Assembly (NCBI RefSeq): GCF_024139115.2
Contig: NC_085139.1
Coordinates: forward strand, 248,677,236 to 248,741,235
Direction: 5' to 3'
DNA: 64,000 nt
Source of the DNA: Armigeres subalbatus
Taxonomy: Eukaryota > Arthropoda > Insecta > Diptera > Culicidae
The notes beneath the pieces are model-generated. The model saw only the letters and a list, made by a program, of their open reading frames with translations. It made no database searches and was not told the DNA's origin. The translations under genes and the position numbers were made by a program. Below are positions 1-11,389 of this stretch, piece by piece (positions within the stretch are counted from its first letter, which is position 1; each line of letters begins with the position of its first letter).

Positions 1-717
1 TTATTTAGGAATTCAACCGCTTGTGTATGATGAATTACTTTTTAGGTGAGATATCTCGCACACTGTGAGATTTAGAATGCTGCCGTCTTCTACAAAATTG
101 TTTTGGTGGTAAAAGCAAATATAAGATGGATTTAATTCAATTAGGAATTCAACCGCATACGGCACTATAGTGTATGAGAAATTATTTGAAATTTGGAATT
201 CAATTATTGGCAGCATTAGTACAGGGGATGACCAAATAACTGGGATAGGCAAATTTTAGGCATAATTAGATGTGTTGTAACTATGTCAATTATTATCCGA
301 TTTTTGATAATTCAGGGATGTTTGAACTAGAAATTTAATGTAGTTTCACCATATGTTCATGGAACTGATCATCGCCATCGGATTCCCGAGATTTTCCGGA
401 TTTTCTAAGAAAGGTTCAGAACCGTAAATTTGTGGTAAATATTGGGAAAAGTTGTGGTTAAAAACAGAATAATATTAGTAACCACAAATAAAATAGGACT
501 GTTTCTGATTGGAATCATATGTTGAAATTTGAAATCGGACTAGAATCAAGTGAGATATGGCCATTTGTTTAGAATCAGTGCCGATGGGGAGTTTCAAAAG
601 GGACAAATCCACAAAATCATTTGAATCAAGCTTTTTCACCGATCTTCCATCATGATTACATTCCAGAAGTCGTCTGATACGTCAAGAATGAAAAACCAAC
701 CAGACGGATCCTGAAAT
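1..717. other. AT-rich non-coding DNA
   Basis: I see no gene. A 15-bp direct repeat, taggaattcaaccgc, occurs near 6 and again near 142, and ggaattcaa recurs near 194, which suggests decayed repeat DNA. Confidence 0.4.
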
Positions 718-1256
718 TTCTGGGGTGCCCCCGCGGAACCTGTAGAGGGGACATTTCAGTTTTAACCCCAAAACTGGCCATTCGTTGGTTCGTTTTTCAT
801 GGTAATATAAAATGGATTACTGACCATTTTGACCGCTTCCGGGACCTACGGATTGTCCCCATGAAACTTGTAGAAGGGAACAATTCAGGATTAGCACTAA
901 AGCTAGTCATTTGACGATTCGTTCCTCATGGTTTTCGATCGGGAAGCGATGTATGAATATAAAATGACCATCTATGACTCTGACCGCTTCCGGGACCTAT
1001 CGGGACCTATGGATTACCTCCAGGGGAACCTGTAGAAGGGTTTTTTTTTATTTAGCGCCGAAACTAGAAATACGATGGATCTATTTCCCTATTAGGAAGC
1101 GAGGTATGATTATAAAATGTATTATTGACGACTTTGTCCACTTTCTGGACCTACGGATTGTTTCCGGGGAACTTGTAGAAGGGAACATTTCTCATTCTGC
1201 GCCAGAATAAGTCATTAGAGGGTTCTTTTCTCAAGGTTTTCGGTCAAGAAGCGAGG
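718..1256. repeat. Tandem satellite, about 140-165 bp monomer
   Basis: Diverged copies of one unit follow each other. Each carries gggacctacggatt or a variant (near 840, 1010 and 1147), then a gaacYtgtagaaggg block, a gcgccRaaact-like block and a gaagcgaggtatga block. One copy has a short internal duplication of the gggacctat motif. Period and order of blocks show a tandem array of about four diverged units. I recall similar satellite in Aedes genomes, but this is memory, not a search. Confidence 0.7.
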
Positions 1257-1774
1257 AATTGCTATTCATGAGATTGACAAAGATACCGTCTACAACATTT
1301 TTGATCTTGGAGGAAAAATTAGTATTTAAATTTAGAATTATTTATATAGGTGAACGGTTCGGCACTTCATCTCATAGCTCCCGTTTCCATCCCATCAAAA
1401 TCAAAGCAGTGAAAAGGATTTTATTTTTTTTTATTTTTGTGAATTTTTTCAGCAGTGAGCACGCATGTTCGCAAAAAAAACGCGACGAGATTAATGCTGT
1501 ATTTCTCTGTTTTGCGATGAGATGAATATATGTTCAGTAAGATGGAAAACGGAACACTTCCCCTGTATAGAGGTGTGCGCCGGTCCGAAAATTGTTGGCG
1601 GCGGCGGCGTTTTCAGCGTCACGTCGAAAGCTGTTTTGGCATTTTTTAAATATTCTCAAGACATTAAAGAGAGAATTTTTAGAATTTTACGGGAAAAGTT
1701 CGAGGAACTCCTCACAAAATTCACCAAGTTTTTTCCAAAATATTATTTGGAATTTGTTTTAGTGAAATGTCTTC
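1257..1774. other. Non-coding DNA, nothing recognised
   Basis: Short open frames here have no recognisable domain. A GC-rich patch around 1575-1630 (ggcggcggcggcg) stands out from the AT-rich surroundings but gives no protein similarity that I can see. Confidence 0.3.
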
Positions 1775-1877
1775 ACTTGTCATAAGACGAGTTTTTACCA
1801 TCCCATTTAATTCCACCACTTGATCAAGTGGTGGAATTAAATGGGATAGTATAGTATAAACTAATCTTATGACAAGT
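1775..1877. repeat. Long palindrome (foldback or head-to-head repeat junction)
   Basis: The central 46 bases (1801-1846) are a perfect palindrome around ttgatcaa, with arms containing cccatttaattccaccac. Outer arms acttgtcataaga (1775-1787) and tcttatgacaagt (1865-1877) also pair, with a short unmatched stretch between. This would form a long hairpin. It could be a small foldback element or the junction of two inverted copies of one repeat. Confidence 0.8.
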
Positions 1878-2084
1878 TAATTTACTTGTTTTCTTAATTC
1901 TTTTATATTTCTTACGAGATACATTTTGTGGGCCTCAAAATGTACTAGAAAAAAACTAGAAAAAATGTGATTGATGAAATCTGAGAAAAACAATAACAGT
2001 AGGATAATCTAAAAAGTTTATGTTAACTGTTACTCATCTAACATTATGTTAACATTACATCAGCTAAGCATATCTAAAAAAGAT

Positions 2085-2690
2085 TTCACAACTTCTGCGG
2101 TTTATTAACAGGACACTGCCCAAACAAATATTATTTCAAACAACATGTAATGTTTTAGATGATACCTGTCGTTTTTGTGAAACGGACATGGAAGATTCGG
2201 AACAATTATTTTGTACCTGTGAAGCACTTTTCAAAAAAACACGATTTTTTTAATAAAGGATTGATGCAACCATCAGATGTATGGATGACTTCTCTAAGCT
2301 AGGCAATCTTCTTCTTCTTCTTATTGGCATTACATCCCCACACTGGGACAGAGCCGCCTCGCAGCTTAGTGTTCATTAAGCACTTCCACAGTTATTAACT
2401 GCGAGGTTTCTAAGCCAGGTTACCATTTTTGCATTCGTATATCATGAGGCTAACACGATGATTGAAAATTGCCTAGACCGGCACCGGGAATCGAACCCAG
2501 CCACCCTCAGCATGGTCTTGCTTTGTAGCCGCGCGTCTTACCGCACGGCTAAGGAGGGCCCCTAGCTAGGCAATACATTTCATAAAATATGTTATACGTT
2601 ACTGGGATAATGTCTACAATCATCTATGGAAATCACTCAAGTTCATAGTGACATGACACATTGCAAAGCACACACATTTAAACGGGGACT
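2085..2690 (+). mobile_element. LINE C-terminal fragment, split by a SINE
   Basis: Plus-strand codons around 2100-2290 read RFCETDMEDSEQLFCTC followed by a KGLMQPSDVW-like segment. This resembles the Cys-rich C-terminal tail of insect non-LTR retrotransposon polyproteins. The fragment is interrupted at 2308-2563 by a SINE and resumes at 2575. Only the extreme end of the LINE ORF is left, so clade cannot be named with confidence. Confidence 0.55.
2308..2563 (-). mobile_element. Feilai-like tRNA-derived SINE with 11-bp target duplication
   Basis: Read on the minus strand, the element begins with a tRNA-like head holding A-box sequence (tagccgtgcggtaaga) and a B-box (gggttcgattccc), then a body ending in a (gaa)n-type tail seen here as cttcttcttctt at 2308. 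The 11-bp direct repeat agctaggcaat flanks it at 2297-2307 and 2564-2574. Sequence and structure match my memory of Feilai, described from Aedes aegypti. A second, truncated copy lies at 44060-44308. It is non-coding and would have depended on a LINE for movement. Confidence 0.88.
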
Positions 2691-3245
2691 GCCACAGTAG
2701 GTCAGTCAATCGGTCGCGCCAAAAATTGTTTGTACTACTTATACATGGCCGGGATCCTGCTAATACGCATCAAAAGTAGCCAATTTTTCGCTCCAGTTTT
2801 CATGCACGAGATTGAATTCATCACAAATCATATCGAATATTCGTTAACCCCTAAATAAGGAATCCTACAACAAGTGTTCGCTGTGCGTATTGATATTAAT
2901 AGAATTCGGTTTCCGTTTTATAAACTAAAAATCTCAAGTCATTAAAATAACCGTTTGATGCGGTTTGACAGAAATCCGAACATATGTTACGTCCACCAAA
3001 TTCACGCGACGTTTAACCCAATTTGTCCGACACGACACACATGGAAAATTGCTTGACTTGTAAAAAAATTAATCGTTTTAACACCTTCATTCAATTTGTA
3101 AAATGTAAAATAGGGAAACAATTACAGAACAATTAAAGTCAATTAATCAATAATTATTCAATGCTTATCATTATAATTATTCATATGCTTATTGAAACTT
3201 AACATAAGCAATCAAACATCATTTAAATCACAACGAACGTTAAAC
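2691..3245. other. AT-rich intergenic DNA
   Basis: No open frame, RNA gene or repeat structure that I can support is visible here. Confidence 0.3.
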
Positions 3246-3334
3246 AGCTTAGGCGCACCGGAGATGAGCCAGCCTCGGGCTGAAAGTCTCCTAAATAAAG
3301 ACAAAAAAAAAAAAAAAAAAAAAGCTTAGGCGCA
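3246..3334 (+). mobile_element. Extremely 5'-truncated LINE tail with poly(A) and 12-bp target duplication
   Basis: The direct repeat agcttaggcgca lies at 3246-3257 and 3323-3334. Between them are about 44 bases of LINE-like 3' end (with agtctcctaaataaagac) and a run of some 20 A residues. A precise target-site duplication plus poly(A) is the signature of target-primed reverse transcription. The intact poly(A) and perfect duplication suggest a recent event. Confidence 0.85.
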
Positions 3335-3879
3335 TATAGCCATCGTACGGGTGTGCATATGCGTAAGCATGCTGTTGTCCATTATGACATCGACTTTGCA
3401 AATAACAAGCGCCGTCGCTATGAGGCACACGAATGAACAGCAGAAAGAAGATCCGAACAACCATCGAGTGGCAAGTATTTGAGTTCATTCCTTTTGATGT
3501 TTTTGTTCACTCGATGGTCTAATCATTCGCCGATTCGAATACCATTCGCAGCGAGTCGTTGGAAAAACGAATGTGGCCGAATGATGACTCGCGAAGAGGC
3601 AAAGATAACCACTCGCGAAGAAGAGCCACAGCAACCCTGTCCAAGAAGATAGAAGAGTTGGTGGCATATTCGGATTCGGATTGAGCAGGAGACACGAGCC
3701 GTTGGTTAAGCATCGACAATTTGCTGAACTGTTGGGGTTGATCGGTAAGCGACCATAGCAAGGTGATGTGAGATGACGAATCGTTGGGGATCTGACAATG
3801 TTTAACTCTCACCACAAGTTTTATTAATGGATTCCTACTCCTAAATGTATTTGGCCCTTCTGGCAACACGGTTGATGTT
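3335..3879. other. Non-coding DNA, nothing recognised
   Basis: A minus-strand open frame of about 116 codons (3519-3869) has no motif I recognise and no clear initiation or splice context. I do not call it a gene. Confidence 0.3.
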
Positions 3880-4617
3880 TATGTTTATTTTATGTACTTG
3901 GGTACGAAAGTGACCTGTTGGTTTCGTACCATTCCAGCACAACATTTGAATAGTGTCATGAAGCTTGACCCTGCCCGAAGGCCCTCCTGTTGCTTAAACA
4001 GAGGAAGCAGATGCTTCTGTAGACAATCCTTGAAGAGGATCTTCCCGTTTACAGTTTCTGCCCATCTTCCTCTGGAACATCAACCTTGTGCTGGTCAGTG
4101 AAAAACAGTAGTCCTTGAAGCTGTCGGAAGTCCGCCCTGATGACGTTCGTCACGATTTAGAGTCTTCTGCACCTCCCTCTCTCTGAACGAAAGACTTGGG
4201 CGGATTCTACCTTTTGACCACATCCCTGCCCGAAGCGTTGGGATTGCGCGTAAACGCTTTACGACACGCTTGTTATCCTGATCACTAATAGAACATCCAT
4301 TCTGGCCGCATTTCCCTGTCCGATCGATGCTCAGAGTTTCGTACCTAGTAACTTTTAATCACGCGACTCACCTCTGACTGCACGATTCTGAGTTGTTTTC
4401 CGATGTCTCGATGAGTGAGTTTTTCCAGGTGCTTGCGCAAAATCAATTTGCGTTGCTTTTCGGGTGAAGCGTATTTTTTACAATTTTTGAAAAGCTGCCA
4501 GCGATAAAATACAGTGTAAACAATACACGCTAAGCTACTTGCACCCAAATGTTGCAGAAAAAATACCCAATGAGTTTTTTTACCGTGATGCAATTTAATG
4601 CTGGACACCCTATAAGT
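3880..4617 (-). pseudogene. Tc1/mariner-type transposase relic
   Basis: On the minus strand a helix-turn-helix segment at about 4490-4345 reads ASPEKQRKLILRKHLEK and then DIGKQLRIVQSEVSRVIKSY, typical of the DNA-binding N-terminus of Tc1/mariner transposases. Further down, around 4000-3890, another frame gives NQQVTFVPKYIK, like the end of the catalytic domain. Stops and frameshifts separate the two, so it is dead. The upper end carries tataGGGTGTCCAGCATTAA (reverse complement of 4598-4617), a plausible terminal repeat start; the lower terminus was not found. Confidence 0.68.
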
Positions 4618-5488
4618 TAGATGTAAAAACCAACAAATGTATTCGGCTGATTGGAGGATCATAATCAGAGTCAAAATTCATGGGTATAATATGTGCAGAT
4701 ATTTCCGTAAGCTGATGTCGGACTCAATTGTTCAAGAGCCCTTGCATTAGAAGTTTTCTTTAAGTTTAATACGAATCTTTTAATAATTATTCCCATTCCT
4801 CTTACTGAAGACTGTGTGTAATTCTTGTAAGATATGTCATGACTGATGATTTTTAAATTCTACTCCGCTTCACAATAACTTTAAACACATACGATCAAAC
4901 GAAAACTAACAATTATGTACTTTTGAAAATTTTACTGGGAGATGCAAAGCTCAGAATGCTGATTATGGGGATATAGATGGTAAAGCAACAAGCCTTTTTT
5001 TTCTCTTGATAGGAACTCAAATCAACACAAACAGTTTAACGTATCCCGTTACTCACATCCGCTTCATAGAGCAAAATCAGCTTCTCTGCTTCTAATACTA
5101 ATCTCACTAGAAATAACTCGCCAGCATTCACTCAATAAAAGCTAGTAACTAACTGCTTGCCAAGAGTTTTACCCTCTCAGCAGGAATACTATCTTCGTTT
5201 TACTTTTTTTCTAAGGTGGTCTATAAACCACTTACGATTATTCGGAGAAAAAATGCTACCTCAACAGTTCTACTGTTGCAAATACGCGGTTTCGCATCTC
5301 TTATCTCCCACACGCTATATAGTGTAGTAGGGATCGGTGATATCACTTTTGCTACTACTATTACTACTGGTCTTATCCTGCTGCTGCAACCGATGTTGCC
5401 TACATTCAGGAGAGGGAGTGTACATCAAAAACATAAAGAAGGGTGTGACGAAAACATTGAAAAATCACAAAATTGATAGAATAAAAAA
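4618..5488. other. Region just downstream of the Stim stop codon (minus strand)
   Basis: This would hold the Stim 3' UTR if the gene ends at 5489. No clear AATAAA is seen on the minus strand here; weaker ATTAAA-type hexamers are possible near 4762-4784. No plus-strand gene is supported. Confidence 0.35.
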
Positions 5489-5669
5489 TTAGCTACAAAT
5501 CGGTTCGTACCTCTGGGAAGACAGGCTCTTGCGCGGTGGGGGCATCGGCGTCTTGCCGAAGCTGCTCGAAGCTATCGTGGGTTGTTTGACGGGGCCTTTC
5601 TTGGAACGGGGCGGCACGATCCGCTCGTTCGAAGACGAGATCAGAGTTTCGTCCTGCAGACTGTGCGAA
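5489..5669 (-). CDS. Stim: Stim, last coding exon (Pro/Ser-rich tail)
   Basis: This exon encodes a low-complexity cytosolic tail with SSSNERIVPPRSKKGPVKQ and KTPMPPPRKSLSSQRYEPIC before a TAA at 5489. The upstream exon ends in phase 2. The acceptor ggcacag at 5670 restores frame and leaves a 78-base intron; a second acceptor nine bases on (exon start 5660) also keeps frame, so alternative acceptor use is possible. An acceptor at 5708 would make a 40-base intron and a stop. The KSKK-type basic and PxxP segments are plausible membrane or SH3 contacts, by inference only. A CAGAG|gtacga donor-like site near 5510 leaves open a further exon. Confidence 0.72.
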
Positions 5670-5747
5670 CTGTGCCGAAAGAAGTTTTTGATCACGTCCA
5701 GAACATGCTTGAAGAAACTTAAAATCGAAAAAAAAACGTGTACCTAC

Positions 5748-6144
5748 CTGTCGTTCATGCTCAGCGGTGACTGCGGCTGACTGTGATTGGAGAATGGCGA
5801 GGAATGGCCACCGCCCATGCCGTACGACAGCGGTGACGAGGGCGTGGTCGAGGAAACGGAACTGGAGTGGTTCAGCAGGTTGCTGCTGCTGCCGCTACTG
5901 TGGTAGTACTGCGAAGATCCTCCCCCAGCGTGATGGCCACTGTTCATGGCAGCGCTTATATAGGCGGAAGCCGTGGCCGGCGACACGATACCGGTGTTCA
6001 GTGTGTTCAACGTGGAGATCTGCAGATTGGGCGGGGCCGGACATCCACCGACGATGAAGGTCACGGTGTCCCGGTCGCCCCGGTCACCGTCGTCACTGGC
6101 CGACGAATCGTCCCGTCCGCCCCTACAGATTCCATCGTACAAAC
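5748..6144 (-). CDS. Stim: Stim, Ser/Gly-rich cytosolic tail exon
   Basis: This 397-base exon has a clean acceptor (acaacgcag) and donor (gtaggt). Taken after the 48-base microexon it reads G-LYDGICRGGRDDSSASDDG, then a long low-complexity stretch rich in Ser, Gly, Asn and Pro, ending QPQSPLSMND. It enters in phase 1 and leaves in phase 2. Such disordered tails follow SOAR in insect Stim proteins, where sequence is poorly conserved; S/T-P sites such as SPLS and TTPSSP are candidate phosphorylation sites. A region of plus-strand shadow frames overlaps it and is not coding. Confidence 0.82.
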
Positions 6145-7278
6145 CTGCGTTGTCCGAACGGTGATGTCGGTTGATGGTGGTTGTGTGACAAAGGTTGAGT
6201 CAAATATGGACACGAGCAAATGATAAACATGAAAGAGAGAGAAAAGAAATGGAACGGAATAAAAAACACAGTTACATAAGTAAATCGGTAGTCAACAGGT
6301 TGAAGAACATATAGTCTTAGAAAACTAAAATGAATCGAATAAATGATATGATATACCAAGCTACTGAATGGAACCAAACCTAATGTGAAATTATTCAATC
6401 AAATTATGATTAAGTTTATTAATAGAATAAAGTGCGATAATGGGAGATAAACGTCTTGAAAGGAATATTGCAGAAGCATCACCATTACCATGAATAATCA
6501 GCTATTGGAAACAGTGCCTAAATCATCAGCGTTGTGTACATAGCATTCGAAAATGTGCAGAATTGTACAAATGTGTAAGAATGCATTTTACTCTAAGAAA
6601 TTTCTGGAAAACACATGTTGTAAGAAACTAAGATTTATTCTTAGCAATTATTATTATTATTTAATAGTTCCTTCTTTTTTTTGGGATTACTTTTGGAGTC
6701 AGTATTAACATTCAATACGCTTCGCGGACAAATGAACTTGTTTTTCTTTAGTTATTCTCATCGGAATACAAAGTTTTCTACCGTTGGATGCTAAGTCGAA
6801 GTAACAAAGAATTGAGGCAATGTTTCGGTTGTTTCAAAAACGTTTTACTGGTTTCTATTCAGATCAGTGTTGCCACAAATACAGAATTTTCTCTAATGAT
6901 ACAGATTTTTTAGTCTATTTCGGACCAAGAATCTGTAAATACAGATTACAGATTTTTAAAATTATATTGATTTTATACAGAATTTGGACATGACACTTTC
7001 AAGCAAAACTTTTCTCAAAAAATCAAACAAAAGTAGAATCCAATTCCAAGTAGAATTTGAGTGAAGTGAAATGGGTTCATGTGAAGGTAAAAGAATGGGA
7101 AGCAACTCCTGGTTATATTTTACGAATTATATCTGATTCATCAATGGCTGTAGTGGCTAATTATATGTCATTCATTTGTGGTTCAACGGCTTATTTCAAT
7201 GCAATTTTAACATCATTTCTCACGAAAAACGTTCTGGGGGTAGATTCTATAAATAACTGAATCCAAATTTTGTGGGAG
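6145..7278. other. Stim intron, AT-rich
   Basis: No exon is visible. A block near 6885-6990 repeats ctgtaaatacagatt-like phrases and begins cagtgttgccac, a form I have seen in mosquito repeats; it is probably a MITE fragment. Confidence 0.4.
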
Positions 7279-7280
7279 TA

Positions 7281-10186
7281 CAGGGGTTAGACAAAAAGGT
7301 TGAGATAGGCAAAATTTTATCGAAGTTCAAATCAGCATAACTTTGCGTAGAATGATCCGATTTCGATAAAATCGGGACCTACGGAAGCGTAAACTCTTCT
7401 AGTGTACTGTCCCCATGCAAAACCTCAGACTGGCCACTGGTCACCTTGAATGTTCCGGGTTGTTAAAAATGCATTTTTTCTTCTGCTTGTCGTTTTATCT
7501 GACGTTTACTGCCATCATGTTTTATACTCTCCCTGGAAACTAGAACTAATATGCTGACAAATGCTGGCTGCAGATCGAAAATTCGTTTGGTATTCGCAAA
7601 GATATGGCCATTTTCGTAAAATCGGTACGGGATTGGCCATACACCCTGAACAAATCTAGACCAACATTTGAAAAGGGCGGAATTCCATTAACATGAAACC
7701 GAGAAAATTGCTCTCCAAGTTTCGAGCTTGTAAATCAATTCCTATTTAGTGAATATTCAATAAAAATTGAACTTTTTGCATATTATAGATGAAAACTACC
7801 TTTCTCTTCGATGTGCTATGCAGCTAAGTGTATATTAGCTTCAGAAATGGAAATTACATGCACTACGCCCAAAATCAAAGTCTCATTGGAAATACGCCAT
7901 GGAAATTAGTCCTGTTACCAACTGCCTGTGTTGTTCCGCCCAACGTTTCATCAATAAATTGCCTACTTTTAGGTTATTTCTGTACAGCTTGAATTGCGTA
8001 GTAGTTATTCTCAAGAAATAAACCAATTAAAACATTAATTTCCAAGCTTTTCATCATAGATTAGGAGAAAAACAGGTTTGATTTGGGGCCACGTCTGTAT
8101 TTTCTATATTGGGGTACATTTTACGATTGCGAAAAATTGAGAAACATCACGAAAATATGATAGATTTGAACGTTAATATCTCAGCCGGTTCTCGATGGAT
8201 TCTCTATTTTCTTGGACCATTCGATCAAGGAAGAGTAATTTCTTCATATCCAATGTATTATATAAAATATATTGATGATTATTTACTATTGATAATTTTC
8301 TAACAGTTTCGCAATGGGTTTCGGTAAATCAACCAAACCTATAAGTGCATCGCCTTGAAGTCAAATTAATGCAACTATAAGTTTACTTCTAATCCTCAGT
8401 TTACAGCCGTAAACCTTCAGCATTGATTACGATAGTTGGAAGTGATTGCTGTAGAGAATTCAAACGCAACGATACCGAGGTTTAATGCTGAGACTTTGAA
8501 AAGAGTAAAATATCATTGTACTAAAGACACAAACTAAAATACAAATAATACTCATTACATACATGGTTCTGCATCACCTTTGCGTACAACCCCATTGGGC
8601 TGCACCATTGAGTCTTTATATCGTTTTACAATCGATTTTACTAATTCAAATTAAACTGCATATGGTGAATCACTTCTGGGGTGACTGATTCTTAAAGAAC
8701 GTCTCTCAAATAATTGGTCTTAAAGCTTGCCTCAACTCGGTATAGGTACTGATCCACTCACTGAAAAGCATTAGTAATGATACTAATGTTTCATTTTACA
8801 AGACCTGACTGAAGTAGATTTGCTTCCAAATAGTTTCATGTTACATATGCGCAAAACAGCTATTAATATACATTTTTTAGGTTTCATAACGAAAATGCGC
8901 TTTTGTTAGGTTTCCAGTAAGGAACCAAAAAAGAAATTAATAAGATCTATTTAATTATGATTTTTATACATTATTAGGGTTTAATAGAAACAACTGTGAT
9001 ATCTAATCACGTCTATGCTATTCCAGTGTACACATTGAACAAAAATTTAAAGGTACAGAGCTCTCGCGGGAGCCTGCATCTGATTATTTTCGAAAGGCGT
9101 ATTTCCACTATAAACCTTTCAACAGGCTGATGTACGCGCCGTAACAGCAGCAGCTCCAGCAAAAGGTAGGAAATCCTTGTTTCGTATTTCTCATTAAAAT
9201 ATTCATTATTACAGCAAATATAAGTGAAAATGCTTCATATTGACTCAATATGAAGGATAGAGTAAAACCTACCTTATTCACACAAATTTCGCTAAGTTCC
9301 TATGCTTTTGAAAGAATAGCGTAAGAACCATGTTTGGTGAATTTAACAAGGATGGAAATCCGCCATTTTTCAAGTATCTCAAAATAACTTTTACTGATAG
9401 AAAATATTTTTTTTTATTACTATGGGCTAGTGTGCATCATATTCTATGCATTCAAAAGAAAAACTGCAATGTTTACATTTTGGCTGTTCCGCCCTTTTCA
9501 AATGTTGGTCTAGAAATGTCAATTTCGCAGAACACCCGGAACCTGTTACAAATTGGCCAGAGAGTCTTACAGTCACCATAATGTATCTTTAATAAAGATA
9601 CTATATTCATAGTCTTGGGAAAACATAAATTTTGACACCCATAAATGCATAGTTCCAGACAGTGCCAAAACCGGCCCCTCCTGCAAGGCCCATGGAACCT
9701 GCTATAAAGGAGGCAGTGGACACTGTCATTCTGGAAATGTTTCTGTAATCATCGTCTCGCAAAACTATAAAGTTTGATACCCATATTTGCATTATTCCGA
9801 TCTGTTACCATTTCATCATGTTCCCGGAACCGTTTTTACGGAAATGGTCATATCTCTGCGTAGTTCTGATGGATTCTCGATCTACAGCCACCATTGGCCG
9901 GCATATTAGTTCTAGTTTTTGGAGAAACCATAAAACATGATGAAAGTAAACGTCACATAAAATGACAAGCAAAGGAAAAAATGCATCTTGAACATACCTT
10001 CGGAAAACCCGGAACATCTACGGTGGTCAAAAACCAATCTTAGGTTTTTCAGAGAGGCAGTATACTAGAGAAGCGTCCGGTTCCGATGGTCCTAATTTTA
10101 TCAAAATCTAATACTTATACGCAAAGTTATGATGATTTGAATTTCGACATAATTTTACCTATCTCAACCTTTTTGTCTAACCCCTG
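7281..10186. mobile_element. 2.9-kb TIR element, TA target duplication
   Basis: The ends are long inverted repeats starting CAGGGGTTAGACAAAAAGG, flanked by TA at 7279-7280 and 10187-10188. The left arm runs to about 7680 and its inverted counterpart from about 9480, sharing blocks such as tagaccaacatttgaaaag. The loop (7680-9480) has no recognisable transposase. A 1.05-kb copy with the same ends lies at 58289-59343. TA duplication suggests Tc1/mariner-type mobilisation. It sits in a Stim intron. Confidence 0.85.
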
Positions 10187-10248
10187 TATGTAAGTAAATT
10201 CACTATATTAAACAAATATAAAATAGCAAAATCATTTGAATTCTAATC

Positions 10249-10800
10249 TTAAAAATCCATCCCATCAGAATCAACTTTGCTCGGGTATAGGATCACTCCA
10301 AAACCGAACTTTTGATAGAAGGCTCGGAGGCCCATAGTGTTATATACCAATCGACTCAGTTCGACGAATTGAGGTGATGTCTGTAGGTATGTATGTATGT
10401 ATGTATGTATGTGTGTGTATACAAAAAATGTAAGACACACTTGCTATTTGCTTGCAACAGGTTGCATTCGACGTGAAGTCCTTCCTAATTTTTTGCTATT
10501 GAAAATTGGCCCAATCGGCCATTGCGTTCCGGAGTTATTAAAAACAAAACATTTTTTTTCCATTTTTCCCTTAGAAAAAAAATATCTCAAAACCGATATT
10601 TTTCAAAAAAAACTGCTGCACTGCATTCCAATGAACGCAAATAAATGTGAATTGGTGGAAATAACTGAATCTATCTCCCAAAAGTACAATTTTGACCTAT
10701 CTTATGCGCTTTTATTGTTACTCTTATGTGTTTTCTTGTTTTATAATACACGGAAGGCACCATCACTGCTAGGTGGATTATTCTGGGTTTTTTAAAACCA
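10249..10800. repeat. Repeat block with (GTAT)n microsatellite
   Basis: A GTAT microsatellite, passing into GT, occupies 10388-10420. It is preceded by a ccgaacttttgatagaaggc block that has a related sequence near 58018-58060 (cgaactttttatagaaaggt), so this is a dispersed repeat carrying an internal microsatellite. A 132-codon plus-strand frame (10397-10795) crosses the microsatellite and has no domain, so I do not call it a gene. Confidence 0.6.
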
Positions 10801-11190
10801 TCCCACTATGTGGCGCTGCCTCCAATAGCTTTCGATGTGATGCCGAAAAAGCCGTCGCTGCCTATTTTCGAACCCGCGCATATTTCTAATTCCTTCTGTA
10901 CTCCTGCACCCTCTAGTCCATCTGTTTCCACAAGTCTTGAATCAATCCAGAAATGTTATTGAACTGATAGTTTTTCTAAAAACTACAAGGGACAGACCTA
11001 TGATTGGCTGCACGATCGTAGAATACGAAGCTGTGGTCAAATCTAATAGATCATCCAACGGGTTCGTACCTTCAAATGATTGGAAGCATTTATTTGTTAC
11101 AACCTCGACCAAATCGCGAGTCTTTCGGTCACGGTCATCTCATGTCACTTTACTCGTAGAATAAGCCCAAATATTGTTGATTAAAATTAA
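10801..11190. other. Non-coding DNA, possibly 5' LTR of the BEL relic
   Basis: No gene is seen. The stretch ends just before ctccgtgacgcttcacgg (about 11218), which may be the primer-binding region of the BEL element, so part of this could be a 5' LTR. I could not match it convincingly to the 3' end. Confidence 0.3.
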
Positions 11191-11389
11191 AAAGTTGTAT
11201 TAAAAACATGATTTCTGCTCCGTGACGCTTCACGGGTAATGAGCCTTGCTAATATACGGTAGATTAAACAAATTATTTCAATTGGTAGGAAAAAAAATGA
11301 AAATCGATTGGAAAATGAATAACTTATTATCTACTGAAACCAATCATTTTTTCCTGACACGCTCATTTTTCAAACAGGCAATATTCCGG

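Noticed and set aside
3519..3869. 116-codon minus-strand frame
   Set aside because: No recognisable motif, no supported start or splice sites, and a region otherwise without coding signal.
5660..5707. Stim acceptor at 5708
   Set aside because: Would create a 40-base intron and an immediate stop in the phase set by the previous exon.
5767..6223. Plus-strand frames of 96-118 codons
   Set aside because: Shadows of the Stim tail exon on the minus strand.
10397..10795. 132-codon plus-strand frame
   Set aside because: Starts in a GTAT microsatellite, has no domain, and part of the sequence is a dispersed repeat.
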